Origin: Gaoshiqia hydrogeniformans
Lineage (GTDB): Bacteria > Bacteroidota > Bacteroidia > Bacteroidales > Prolixibacteraceae
NCBI RefSeq assembly: GCF_049347105.1
Contig: NZ_CP186334.1
Coordinates: 744,001-808,000, forward strand
DNA: 64,000 nt
Direction: 5' to 3'
Part shown: one piece after another, positions 17,748 to 25,437 of the stretch
Layout of the letters: every line of letters begins with the position of its first letter
Numbering within the stretch: the first letter of the stretch is position 1
Program-made: the position numbers and the translations under genes
The notes under the pieces: model-generated
Seen by the model: only the letters and a program-made list of their open reading frames with translations
The model's database searches: none
Told to the model about the DNA's origin: nothing

Positions 17748-17790
17748 CAAATATACAAAAAGGCTTAGAACCTCACTGCGGTGAGGTTCT
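17748..17790 (-). promoter_or_regulatory. Attenuator-like hairpin and possible internal promoter before rpoB
   Basis: Perfect 10-pair hairpin AGAACCTCAC / GTGAGGTTCT (17767-17776, 17781-17790), followed on the minus strand by CCTTTTTG. Just after it, TATATTTG (complement of 17748-17755) is a perfect -7 element, though no TTTG is at -33. Many bacteria place an attenuator between rplL and rpoB to lower RNA polymerase output relative to ribosomal protein; this looks like the local version. Confidence 0.6.
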
Positions 17791-17827
17791 AAACCATTAC
17801 AGACCTGATTTTAAGGTCGAAAGTCTC

Positions 17828-18208
17828 TTATTTAAGTTCAACTTCAGCTCCAGCTTCTTCTAACTGAGATTTTAATGCTTCTGCTTCATCTTTAGAAACT
17901 TTTTCTTTAATTGCTTTCGGAGCTCCGTCTACAACTTCTTTAGCTTCTTTAAGACCTAATCCAGTCAATTCTTTAACCAATTTAACAACAGCGAGTTTTG
18001 ATTGTCCTGCAGCTTTGAGGATTACATCAAACTCAGTCTGAACAGCAGCTACATCTTCGTCACCACCACCAGCGGCAGGGGCGGCAACAGCAACAGCTGC
18101 GGCAGCAGGTTCAATACCATATTCTGTTTTTAAAATGTCAGCTAATTCGTTAACTTCTTTTACAGTCAAGTTTACTAACTCTTCTGCAAGTGCTTTTAAA
18201 TCTGCCAT
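17828..18208 (-). CDS. rplL: Ribosomal protein L7/L12
   Basis: 126 aa. The N-terminal dimerisation helix (MADLKALAEELVNLTVKEVNELADIL) leads to an Ala-rich hinge (AAAAVAVAAPAAGGG) and the C-terminal factor-binding domain (EFDVILKAAGQSKLAVVKLVKELTGLGLKEAKEVVDGAPK). It forms the ribosomal stalk with L10 and recruits EF-Tu and EF-G. It lies 38 bases after rplJ. Confidence 0.98.
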   Translation of the reverse strand: MADLKALAEELVNLTVKEVNELADILKTEYGIEPAAAAVAVAAPAAGGGDEDVAAVQTEFDVILKAAGQSKLAVVKLVKELTGLGLKEAKEVVDGAPKAIKEKVSKDEAEALKSQLEEAGAEVELK

Positions 18209-18246
18209 TTCCTAAAAATTTTTTATGCGATAAATTGTAACTAAAA

Positions 18247-18765
18247 TTATTCTTTTTCTGAAAGTGTCTGAAGGATACCGTGAATCGTATTGCCTCCTGA
18301 TTGAAGTTGCCCCAATACTGTTTTCATTGGTGACTGCAACAGTGCAATAAGATCGCCGAGTAATTCGTCCTTCGACTTGATAGAAGTCAATGCCTCCAGT
18401 TGATCTGCTCCTACGTAAACTGATTCCTGCACATAAGCAGCCTTCAATACGGGCTTTTTATGTTTCTTGCTAAAGTCTTTGATCAGTTTCGCCGGCACAT
18501 TACCAACCTCACTAAACATGATTGAGGTATTGCCTTTAAGTACGTCGTAAAGCTCTTCTGCATTTTTGTCAGATTTTTCGAGAGCTTTGCGCAACAGCGT
18601 ATTCTTTACAACAATCAATTTTACATCCTGACTGAAACACAGGCGTCGTAAACTGCTTGTATCCTCCGCGTTTAACTCAGCAACATCGGCCAGATAAAAA
18701 TGGCTGTAAGAATTGATCTCTTGGGTAAGATTATCAATAATCTCTAATTTTTCCGATCTTTTCAT
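18247..18765 (-). CDS. rplJ: Ribosomal protein L10
   Basis: 172 aa with the L10 fold: the RNA-binding N-terminal domain with VVKNTLLRKALE, then GNTSIMFSE, and a C-terminal helix that carries L7/L12 dimers. Only 15 bases separate it from rplA, so the long L10 leader RNA used for autoregulation in enterobacteria has no room here. Confidence 0.97.
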   Translation of the reverse strand: MKRSEKLEIIDNLTQEINSYSHFYLADVAELNAEDTSSLRRLCFSQDVKLIVVKNTLLRKALEKSDKNAEELYDVLKGNTSIMFSEVGNVPAKLIKDFSKKHKKPVLKAAYVQESVYVGADQLEALTSIKSKDELLGDLIALLQSPMKTVLGQLQSGGNTIHGILQTLSEKE

Positions 18766-18780
18766 TTCAACGATTTTTTA

Positions 18781-19476
18781 CTAGTCAGTTACTGACTTAG
18801 GTTCAACTTGAATTCCGGGACTCATGGTACTTGAGATGTAAATGCTTTTCACATAAGTACCTTTGGCAGCAGTGGGTTTCAGTTTGATAATTGTATGAAC
18901 AAACTCGCGTGCGTTCTCTTCAATTTTCGCCGGATCAAAAGAAACTTTGCCGATTGAAGTATGAACTATACCAAATTTGTCGACTTTAAAATCAATCTTA
19001 CCCTGCTTCACTTCGCTGATCGCTTTGCCGACCTCCATGGTAACCGTACCACTTTTTGGATTCGGCATCAATCCTCTCGGACCCAGGATACGTCCCAGCG
19101 GGCCAATTTTCCCCATCACAGGAGGTTGAGTAATTACCACATCGAAATCGGTCCATCCGCCTTTGATTTTTTCGATCAGATCGTCCAAACCAACAAAGTC
19201 TGCACCGGCTTCTCTTGCTTCGGCTTCTTTATCCGGAGTTACAAGAGCCAGTACGCGGACTTCTTTCCCTGTTCCGTGGGGTAAAGAAACTACGCCTCTA
19301 ACCATTTGATTTGCTTTTCGAGGGTCTACTCCCAGGCGAACGTCAATATCCACGGAAGCGTCAAATTTGGTGAAAGTAAGTTCTTTCACTAATTGTGCAG
19401 CTTCGGACATGGAATAGAGTTTTCCTTTTTCGAGCTTCTCCTGAGCAAGCTTCATATTCTTTGTAATTCTGCCCAT
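18781..19476 (-). CDS. rplA: Ribosomal protein L1
   Basis: 231 aa, the usual length. Family blocks seen: SVDIDVRLGVDPRKANQMVRG, LPHGTGK, GPRGLMPNPKSGTVT and a C-terminal AKGTYVKSIYISSTMSPGI. It binds 23S rRNA in the L1 stalk near the E site. In many bacteria L1 also represses its own mRNA. Between rplK and rplJ, 14 and 15 bases from its neighbours. Confidence 0.98.
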   Translation of the reverse strand: MGRITKNMKLAQEKLEKGKLYSMSEAAQLVKELTFTKFDASVDIDVRLGVDPRKANQMVRGVVSLPHGTGKEVRVLALVTPDKEAEAREAGADFVGLDDLIEKIKGGWTDFDVVITQPPVMGKIGPLGRILGPRGLMPNPKSGTVTMEVGKAISEVKQGKIDFKVDKFGIVHTSIGKVSFDPAKIEENAREFVHTIIKLKPTAAKGTYVKSIYISSTMSPGIQVEPKSVTD

Positions 19477-19490
19477 TTTAAAAATTTTAA

Positions 19491-19934
19491 TTAGTTATTA
19501 GCTGGGAATTCACCTTCAACAGTGATCCCCATACTTCTGGCAGTACCAGCAACCATTTTCATAGCAGATTCCAAGGTGAAACAATTCAGGTCTGACATTT
19601 TTGTCTCTGCAATTTGTTGAACCTGTTCCCAGCTCACCTTGGCAACTTTTTTTGCATGAGGTTCGGCTGAGCCTGATTTCAGTTTGGTTACTTCTAACAA
19701 TTGAACGGCTACCGGGGGTTGTTTAATTACAAAATCAAACGATTTATCTGCATAAACAGTGATGATAACGGGAAGTACTTTACCGGCAAGGTCCTGAGTA
19801 CGGCCGTTAAACTGTTTGCAGAACTGCATGATGTTAACCCCTTTGCTACCCAATGCTGGTCCTACAGGTGGTGAAGGATTAGCCGCACCCCCTTTAATTT
19901 GTAATTTGATTAATCCAGCAACTTCTTTAGCCAT
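19491..19934 (-). CDS. rplK: Ribosomal protein L11
   Basis: 147 aa. Starts MAKEVAGLIKLQIKGGAANP, then PPVGPALGSKGVNIMQFCKQFN (the N-terminal domain that contacts elongation factors and RelA-type sensors) and ends with the rRNA-binding domain containing AGTARSMGI. It lies 21 bases after nusG. Confidence 0.98.
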   Translation of the reverse strand: MAKEVAGLIKLQIKGGAANPSPPVGPALGSKGVNIMQFCKQFNGRTQDLAGKVLPVIITVYADKSFDFVIKQPPVAVQLLEVTKLKSGSAEPHAKKVAKVSWEQVQQIAETKMSDLNCFTLESAMKMVAGTARSMGITVEGEFPANN

Positions 19935-19955
19935 AATAATTAATGATAAAATTTA

Positions 19956-20504
19956 CTACTCCTTTTCCACTTGCATGAAGCTAAGTTCCAAAGGTGTTTT
20001 TCGTCCAAAAATTTTGACCATCACTTTCAACTTCTTCTTCTCCTCATTGATTTCTTCAATGATTCCGTTGAATCCGTTAAAAGGACCGTCGGTTACTTTC
20101 ACCGTTTCGCCTACAACGTAAGGAATATTCACCTCAGCATCTGCTTCAGCCATTTGGTCGACCCGTCCTAAAATACGGTTCACTTCAGACTGGCGCATGG
20201 GCACCGGTTCTCCCCCTTTGGTGTCACCTAAGAATCCGATCACGTTGGTAATATTTTTCAACATGTGTGGAATCTCACCTACCAGGGCAGCTTCTATCAA
20301 TACATAACCCGGAAAAAAATTTCGCTCTTTGCTGATCTTTTTCCCGTTGCGTATTTGATAGACCTTTTCCGTTGGAATCAAAACCTGTGAAATGTACTCT
20401 TGAAGTCCAGCATTTGCAATTTCGTTTTCAATATATTCCTTCACCTTCTTCTCTTTACCTCCGACAGTTCTCAGAACATACCATTTTTTTACGTTTTCGC
20501 TCAT
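19956..20504 (-). CDS. nusG: Transcription elongation/antitermination factor NusG
   Basis: 182 aa. The NGN domain opens with KKWYVLRTVGGKEKKVKEYIE and includes FFPGYVLIEAAL; the C-terminal KOW domain contains VGETVKVTDGPFNGFNGIIEEI. It binds the RNA polymerase clamp and links it to the ribosome or to Rho. It is directly downstream of secE (18-base gap), the standard order. Confidence 0.98.
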   Translation of the reverse strand: MSENVKKWYVLRTVGGKEKKVKEYIENEIANAGLQEYISQVLIPTEKVYQIRNGKKISKERNFFPGYVLIEAALVGEIPHMLKNITNVIGFLGDTKGGEPVPMRQSEVNRILGRVDQMAEADAEVNIPYVVGETVKVTDGPFNGFNGIIEEINEEKKKLKVMVKIFGRKTPLELSFMQVEKE

Positions 20505-20522
20505 GACGAATCTCCAATCGTA

Positions 20523-20714
20523 TTAGTAAAATAATCTGTACACTTGTTCCATAAGGTTTTCAAAAGAGAAATCCATTACGAAAACGATCAGTGCTATAAT
20601 AAAGGAAGCAACCATTACAACAAAAGCACTATTCTGCAACTCTTTCCAAGTAGGCCAGGAAACCTTATGAATCAGTTCATTATAAGCCTCTTCGAAATAT
20701 AGTTTAAGTTTCAT
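20523..20714 (-). CDS. secE: Preprotein translocase subunit SecE (63 aa)
   Basis: I start the gene at the ATG at 20714 (MKLKLYFEEAYNELIHKVSWPTW). The frame is open to 20771 but that part is the non-coding hairpin region. The protein has the SecE signature KVSWPTWKEL just before one transmembrane helix (AFVVMVASFIIALIVFVMDF), the single-helix form usual outside enterobacteria. SecE clamps the SecY channel. Confidence 0.95.
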   Translation of the reverse strand: MKLKLYFEEAYNELIHKVSWPTWKELQNSAFVVMVASFIIALIVFVMDFSFENLMEQVYRLFY

Positions 20715-20733
20715 TATCCTTTTTTTTAGTTGG

Positions 20734-20827
20734 ACGGATGGCGGGAAATCGAACCTGCTCTGTAAAAACACAAAACCCCCGGTCCGGGTTCATCCGTAAA
20801 GAGTCCCGGATCCGGGGATCCGGGACT
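20734..20827 (-). other. tuf-secE spacer: two hairpins and a tRNA-like remnant
   Basis: On the minus strand, going from tuf towards secE, the first element is a palindrome AGTCCCGGATCC/GGATCCGGGACT (20802-20827), probably the tuf terminator. Next, ACGGATG (20797-20791) and CATCCGT (20740-20734) form a perfect 7-pair acceptor-like stem. They enclose AACCC-N7-GGGTT followed by T-rich sequence, and a T-arm-like GCAGG-TTCGATTT-CCCGC. CCA follows directly. There is no D arm or anticodon arm and the span is only 64 bases. Many Bacteroidota carry tRNA-Trp exactly here, so this may be a decayed tRNA-Trp; alternatively it is only two terminators. Confidence 0.4.
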
Positions 20828-20852
20828 TCTTCTATCTGTTATTTTTTAACGA

Positions 20853-22040
20853 TTAAGCTAAAATTTCAGTTACCTGACCGGCGCCTACCGTACGACCACC
20901 TTCGCGGATTGCGAAACGAAGACCGATGTTCAAGGCAACAGGATAAATCAGGGTCACATTGATGGTTACGTTATCGCCAGGCATAACCATTTCACGTCCT
21001 TCTTCCAGCGAAATTTCACCGGTTACGTCCAGCGTACGCAGGTAGAATTGAGGACGGTATTTGTTATGGAACGGCGTATGACGACCACCTTCTTCTTTTT
21101 TCAACACGTAAACCTCAGCTTTGAATTTGGTGTGAGGAGTGATTGACCCCGGTTTTGCCAGGATTTGTCCGCGTTTGATTTCTTTTTTGTCGACACCGCG
21201 AAGCAACAGACCAACGTTGTCACCAGCCATACCGTCGTCCAGAATTTTACGGAACATTTCAACTCCGGTACATACGGTTTTACGGCCTTCTGCGCCTAAA
21301 CCGATCAACTGAAGTTCGTCGCCGGTATGAACAACTCCGGTTTCGATACGACCTGTAGCAACAGTACCACGACCTGTGATGGAGAATACGTCTTCAACCG
21401 GCATCAGGAATGGTTTGTCAATATCACGCGGAGGCAGTGGAATCCAGGTATCGCAAGCGTCCATCAATTCCATTACTTTGTCTTCCCATTGCGGTTCGCC
21501 ATTCAATGCGCCAAGAGCAGAACCTTTGATTACAGGAGCATTCTCACCGTCGAATCCGTAGAAATCCAACAATTCGCGAACTTCCATTTCTACCAACTCT
21601 AACAACTCTTCGTCTTCAACCATATCAACCTTGTTCATGAAAACGACCAGTTTCGGTACGTTTACCTGACGGGCTAACAGGATGTGTTCGCGGGTTTGAG
21701 GCATCGGACCGTCTGTAGCGGCTACAACGATAATGGCGCCGTCCATCTGAGCAGCACCGGTTACCATGTTTTTCACATAGTCGGCGTGTCCCGGACAGTC
21801 AACGTGCGCATAGTGACGGGTAGCAGTTTGGTATTCAACGTGTGCTGTATTAATGGTAATACCACGTTCTTTTTCTTCAGGAGCACTGTCGATTGAATCG
21901 AAAGATTTTACTTCAGAAAGACCTTTTTTTGCCAACACGCTGGTGATAGCAGCTGTAAGGGTAGTTTTACCGTGGTCAACGTGACCAATGGTACCAATGT
22001 TTACATGGTCCTTATCCCTGTTAAAATGTTGTTTTGCCAT
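20853..22040 (-). CDS. tuf: Elongation factor Tu
   Basis: 395 aa. GTPase motifs are all present: GHVDHGKT (19-26), DCPGHADY, NKVDMV and the SALGAL-type G5 region. The beta-barrel domains 2 and 3 follow (GRGTVATGRIETGVV; VEMF; the C-terminal FAIREGGRTVGAGQV). It delivers aminoacyl-tRNA to the ribosome. It lies 39 bases after tRNA-Thr(GGT) and is probably transcribed with the four tRNAs upstream. Confidence 0.99.
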   Translation of the reverse strand: MAKQHFNRDKDHVNIGTIGHVDHGKTTLTAAITSVLAKKGLSEVKSFDSIDSAPEEKERGITINTAHVEYQTATRHYAHVDCPGHADYVKNMVTGAAQMDGAIIVVAATDGPMPQTREHILLARQVNVPKLVVFMNKVDMVEDEELLELVEMEVRELLDFYGFDGENAPVIKGSALGALNGEPQWEDKVMELMDACDTWIPLPPRDIDKPFLMPVEDVFSITGRGTVATGRIETGVVHTGDELQLIGLGAEGRKTVCTGVEMFRKILDDGMAGDNVGLLLRGVDKKEIKRGQILAKPGSITPHTKFKAEVYVLKKEEGGRHTPFHNKYRPQFYLRTLDVTGEISLEEGREMVMPGDNVTINVTLIYPVALNIGLRFAIREGGRTVGAGQVTEILA

Positions 22041-22079
22041 AACAAATAAGAGTTTTAAATTTTATTTAATTTTAATCTG

Positions 22080-22151
<72 letters not shown>

Positions 22152-22236
22152 CTAAACAATATCAGAATCTCGAATTTCAGAATATTTAGAATGCATTCTA
22201 ATATTCCGATACTCTAATTTTCCAATCTTTCATTTG

Positions 22237-22309
22237 AGCGGGAGACGGGATTCAAACCCGCGACCCTTAGCTTGGAAGGCTAATGCTCTATCGACTGAGC
22301 TACTCCCGC
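22237..22309 (-). tRNA. tRNA-Gly (TCC)
   Basis: Acceptor GCGGGAG/CTCCCGC is perfect, and the anticodon arm TTAGCCTTCCAAGCTAA gives TCC. The T arm is GCGGG-TTTGAAT-CCCGT. It complements the GCC isoacceptors at 140-401. Confidence 0.95.
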
Positions 22310-22411
22310 TTTTAACTGATAACTGTTGATTTTTGATTGATGATTTGAAAATACCGTTGCTTTGTTTCAGGCAATCAATCATCAATCATCGTTTATCAAT
22401 CATCATTTGTG

Positions 22412-22494
22412 TGGGGAGAGCAGGATTCGAACCTACGAAGGCATGAGCCAGCAGATTTACAGTCTGCCCCAGTTGGCCACTTTGGTATCTCCCC
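22412..22494 (-). tRNA. tRNA-Tyr (GTA)
   Basis: An 83-base class II tRNA with a long variable arm. Acceptor GGGGAGA/TCTCCCC; anticodon stem GCAGA/TCTGC encloses CTGTAAA, giving GTA. T loop TTCGAAT. Confidence 0.95.
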
Positions 22495-22587
22495 TTTTTC
22501 AATTTTCTATTGGTGATTGATGATTTATAATTGAAACGCACAATCTTTCAACGCCACAATCATCATTAATCAATCATCAATCCTTTG

Positions 22588-22661
22588 AGCCGGATCTCAG
22601 ATTCGAACTGAGGACCCCGAGATTACAAATCACGTGCTCTGGCCAACTGAGCTAATCCGGC
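22588..22661 (-). tRNA. tRNA-Thr (TGT)
   Basis: Acceptor GCCGGAT/ATCCGGC is perfect. Anticodon loop TTTGTAA gives TGT. T loop TTCGAAT. It is the first gene of the tRNA-tuf transcript. The order Thr-Tyr-Gly-Thr-tuf is conserved in Bacteroidota. Confidence 0.95.
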
Positions 22662-22783
22662 AACAACATCAACAACACCCATTTTCGTATCAAAACCCCG
22701 GCAAATCAGCACTTTCGTATGTTTACTGGGGTATCCCGTTTTTTTGCCCTGCTTGCTCAGAAGCCTTATTCAAAAATGGTTTG

Positions 22784-22816
22784 CAAATGTATAAATATTT
22801 TCAATTAATTCACAAA
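22784..22816 (-). promoter_or_regulatory. Promoter of the tRNA-tuf operon
   Basis: TACATTTG on the minus strand (22784-22791) matches the -7 consensus exactly. TTTG (22813-22816) lies 21 bases upstream, near the optimal 19. Predicted start about 115 bases before tRNA-Thr(TGT). Confidence 0.6.
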
Positions 22817-22837
22817 CCCGGTCACTTTTTTTTGAAA

Positions 22838-23140
22838 TTATTTTTCCTTCAGTTTCTCCTTGAATTTGGAAAGTTGCTTGCGTAAAGCATCAATGGAGAG
22901 GTCAATAGCTTCTTCAAAAGTATCTGCCTGTTTTTTGGCAAACAGATAATCGGAGGTAGGAATCGATATTTTTATTTCGGCAATTTTATTATTGGATGTT
23001 TCCGGCTTCAATACCTTTAACATGACTTCAGCTGCAATAATCCCGTCAAAAAAAGTATCCAGCTTACTTGTTTTCTTTACGGCAAAATCAACTAATTTTT
23101 GATCTGCTACAAAATGGATGGCATTAACATTAACATTCAT
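22838..23140 (-). CDS. hpf: Ribosome hibernation promoting factor, short form (100 aa)
   Basis: Sigma-54 modulation/S30EA family. It starts MNVNVNAIHFVADQKLVDFAVKK and has the two-helix beta-sheet pattern ending YLFAKKQADTFEEAIDLSIDALRKQL. There is no long-form dimerisation domain. It binds the 30S decoding centre in stationary phase and blocks tRNA and mRNA. It follows the xer gene by 18 bases in the rpsU-xer-hpf operon, so it is likely expressed with S21. Confidence 0.93.
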   Translation of the reverse strand: MNVNVNAIHFVADQKLVDFAVKKTSKLDTFFDGIIAAEVMLKVLKPETSNNKIAEIKISIPTSDYLFAKKQADTFEEAIDLSIDALRKQLSKFKEKLKEK

Positions 23141-23158
23141 AACTTTTCCTCCTTTTGT

Positions 23159-24043
23159 TTAAGCTCTTGGATGAGCTTGTTTGTAAATGCGTTGTAATTT
23201 CTCTGTTGATGTGTGGGTATAAACCTGCGTAGCTGCCAGATTGCTGTGTCCCAAAAGTTCTTTGACTGCGTTTAAATCGGCGCCGCGGTCCAACAGGTGG
23301 GTCGCAAAGGTATGTCTTAAAACATGCGGGCTTTTCTTTTCCAGGGTGGTGACCCATGACAGGCTGTTTTTCACAATCCGGTAAATCAGTTTATGATATA
23401 CCGGTTTGCCCTTTGAAGTCACAAAAACACAGGAACTGCTATTCCCAAATTCCCCGTTACGGATCGTAAAATATTCATCTATCAACGGATTCATGCTTCT
23501 TGGGTAAGGGATGATTCGTTCTTTGTTGTTTTTACCCAAAACACGGATCAAAGTTTCATGTTGCAGAATATCCTGATCTTTTAAATGGACGAGTTCAGAC
23601 AGCCGCATCCCGGTTCCGTAAAAAAGGCTGATCACCAATTTATCGCGAATACCCGTAAAATCTTTTCCGAAGTAGCCATTGTCCAACAAGACGTTTAAAC
23701 TGTTCTCATCAACAAAATACGGAAGTTTTTTGGGCAATCTGGGAGTAATGACCATACTGAGCGGCGTTGCTTCAATCAGTTCCTGACGCAACAGGAACTT
23801 ATAAAACGATTTTAATGCCGTTACTTTTCGGGTGACTGTTTTAGACGCGTGCCCCTCTTCCATCAATGAGACGATCCAGTTTCTGACCATTTTGCTGTTC
23901 ACCTTTAAAATGTCAAAATCCCCGACCGTCCTGAATAGGAATTCTTCGAACTGATCGAGGTCTTTTTTATAAGCGACAACGGTATGGTCCGAACATCTTT
24001 TTTCGAACCGTAAATATTTCAGAAATGATTCCTGATAGGACAT
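23159..24043 (-). CDS. Tyrosine recombinase XerC/XerD type
   Basis: 294 aa, the usual Xer length, with an N-terminal SAM-like core-binding domain and a C-terminal catalytic domain. All catalytic residues are visible: R147 (GTGMRLSEL), K171, H240 and R243 (HVLRHTFATHLL), H266 (LGHSN) and Y275 (QVYTHTS). It probably resolves chromosome dimers at dif. Its fixed place between rpsU and hpf argues for the housekeeping XerC rather than an element integrase. Whether it is C or D cannot be decided without comparison to the second copy. Confidence 0.9.
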   Translation of the reverse strand: MSYQESFLKYLRFEKRCSDHTVVAYKKDLDQFEEFLFRTVGDFDILKVNSKMVRNWIVSLMEEGHASKTVTRKVTALKSFYKFLLRQELIEATPLSMVITPRLPKKLPYFVDENSLNVLLDNGYFGKDFTGIRDKLVISLFYGTGMRLSELVHLKDQDILQHETLIRVLGKNNKERIIPYPRSMNPLIDEYFTIRNGEFGNSSSCVFVTSKGKPVYHKLIYRIVKNSLSWVTTLEKKSPHVLRHTFATHLLDRGADLNAVKELLGHSNLAATQVYTHTSTEKLQRIYKQAHPRA

Positions 24044-24086
24044 AGACCCTTAATTAAAGCAACCAGGAACCAGACTCACATCAAAT

Positions 24087-24278
24087 CTAGTCTTCCTGAC
24101 GTTGCATTCCCTGAATATAGATAGCTTTCTTCACTTCAGCTCTTCTTGTCACTGAAGGTTTTGTAAAAGCCTGTCTCTCGCGTAATTCTTTGACTACACC
24201 TGTCTTTTCAAACTTTCTTTTAAATCTTTTAAGGGCTCTTTCGATATTTTCGCCTTCTTTTACCGGAATAACGATCAT
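24087..24278 (-). CDS. rpsU: Ribosomal protein S21
   Basis: 63 aa, starting MIVIPVKEGENIERALKRFKRK, with FEKTGVVKELRERQAFTKPSV. S21 of Bacteroidota binds the anti-Shine-Dalgarno end of 16S rRNA and is thought to help hide it, which fits the scarcity of Shine-Dalgarno sites in this window. First gene of the rpsU-xer-hpf operon, with a consensus promoter upstream. Confidence 0.95.
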   Translation of the reverse strand: MIVIPVKEGENIERALKRFKRKFEKTGVVKELRERQAFTKPSVTRRAEVKKAIYIQGMQRQED

Positions 24279-24311
24279 TTTTTTAATTTTTGTCTGTTAA
24301 ATTTTGAGCCG

Positions 24312-24342
24312 CAAATTTATGAATTCTATTTTATCAATCAAA
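24312..24342 (-). promoter_or_regulatory. Consensus promoter of rpsU
   Basis: On the minus strand TTTG (24339-24342), exactly 19 bases, then TAAATTTG (24312-24319). Perfect match to the Bacteroidota consensus. The start would be near 24305, 27 bases before the rpsU ATG. Confidence 0.8.
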
Positions 24343-24412
24343 TATATCACAACAAATTTAGAATCTAAATATCAAACCGGCCCAAAGACCTACCAATAAA
24401 GAACAAAAGAAT

Positions 24413-25330
24413 TTAGTTTTTGGTTTTTAAATATGGCGAAATTTTCCGGTATATTTCCTCGGTGAGCACCGAATCTTCCAATAAACTTATTTTATCGGCT
24501 ATAAAACCATTCCTGGCTTTATAGGACATCACTTTAGCGGCATTTTCCCTCCTCAAATAGGGATGAGCTGCTAATTCGTCCAACCCGGCAAAGTTGATGT
24601 TGATCTGCTTCAGTGGCTGCCTGTCAAGAGTCAGTTCCGTCTTCAGCACGGGAATCATTTCCGGTTTAAGCCCGTACACTTCGCCCAACTGGTCGAGGCT
24701 GTAAAAACCTCCAAGCAGATCGCGGTATTTCACGATGCGCACCGACAGAACATCGCCGATCCCGCGGATCCGTTTCAAATCGTCGGTTGTCGCCTGGTTA
24801 ACTTCAATGGGTGCCGGGATAAAAAGGACGGATTGTTCTTCCTGTTGAACAGCTGGCCTGACTGGTGTCTCTTTCTTCGTTACCGGCCGTGCGGCAGATT
24901 TTTCAGGAACAACAAATTCATCGGCAGGCAAGTTGATCAACCCGGCAACGGCCTCATAAACGGAATCGGTCATCCCGTAAATTTTCCGGAATTGCTCTTT
25001 TGTTTTAAAGCGGCCGCCGGAGCTCCGGTAACGCAGCAGGTTCCGTTTCACCGAAGCCGGCAGGTTCAGCCGTGCCAGGCTCAACGAATCAATGGCATTC
25101 GGATCGAACCGGAATAATTCTGATTCAGCCAACGGCTGCTCTTTTGTTTTCGCCCATTCATCCAAAAAGCGTTCAAATTGCTCCTGATCGGCTACTCCTG
25201 GCTTCTCAAAATAAAAAATCAGCTGGTTTCCGGCCATAAAAACAACGATCAGGAAAATTAAAACGATCAGGGCTTTCCGTTCTGCCCGGTTGAATGTAAA
25301 GTATTCGCGGATGATTTGATTTAATTTCAC
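24413..25330 (-). CDS. ComEA-like helix-hairpin-helix protein (305 aa)
   Basis: One N-terminal transmembrane helix (ALIVLIFLIVVFMAGNQLIFYF) anchors a periplasmic part with several helix-hairpin-helix motifs: SLARLNLPASVKRNLLRYRSSGG at about 80, ATTDDLKRIRGIGDVLSVRIVKYRD at about 180, and AGLDELAAHPYLRRENAAKVM at about 249. HhH repeats bind DNA without sequence specificity, as in ComEA, the DNA receptor for uptake. The start is GTG. A 14-base palindrome lies just upstream. Role in DNA uptake is inferred. Confidence 0.8.
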   Translation of the reverse strand: MKLNQIIREYFTFNRAERKALIVLIFLIVVFMAGNQLIFYFEKPGVADQEQFERFLDEWAKTKEQPLAESELFRFDPNAIDSLSLARLNLPASVKRNLLRYRSSGGRFKTKEQFRKIYGMTDSVYEAVAGLINLPADEFVVPEKSAARPVTKKETPVRPAVQQEEQSVLFIPAPIEVNQATTDDLKRIRGIGDVLSVRIVKYRDLLGGFYSLDQLGEVYGLKPEMIPVLKTELTLDRQPLKQININFAGLDELAAHPYLRRENAAKVMSYKARNGFIADKISLLEDSVLTEEIYRKISPYLKTKN

Positions 25331-25340
25331 TTAACAGGTA

Positions 25341-25354
25341 TTTGCATATGCAAA
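25341..25354. promoter_or_regulatory. Palindrome upstream of the HhH gene
   Basis: TTTGCATATGCAAA is a perfect 14-base palindrome 11 bases upstream of the GTG start of the ComEA-like gene. It could be an operator overlapping the 5' leader. The nearby GTATTTTGC (minus strand) resembles a -7 element. Confidence 0.35.
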
Positions 25355-25414
25355 ATACGAATAAATTTCAACTATGAAAGCACCTGTTAAATAGTATTTT
25401 TCTGTTCATGACAT

Positions 25415-25436
25415 CGACAGGTTTCGCGACCTGTCG
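25415..25436 (-). terminator. Hairpin at the end of the NSS transporter gene
   Basis: Perfect 8-pair stem CGACAGGT / ACCTGTCG with a 6-base loop directly after the stop codon. No T run follows, so it may only protect the mRNA end. Confidence 0.4.
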
Positions 25437-25437
25437 C

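Noticed and set aside
23159..24043. Phage or element integrase
   Set aside because: The tyrosine recombinase sits in the conserved rpsU-xer-hpf setting with no att sites or phage genes, so it is the housekeeping Xer.
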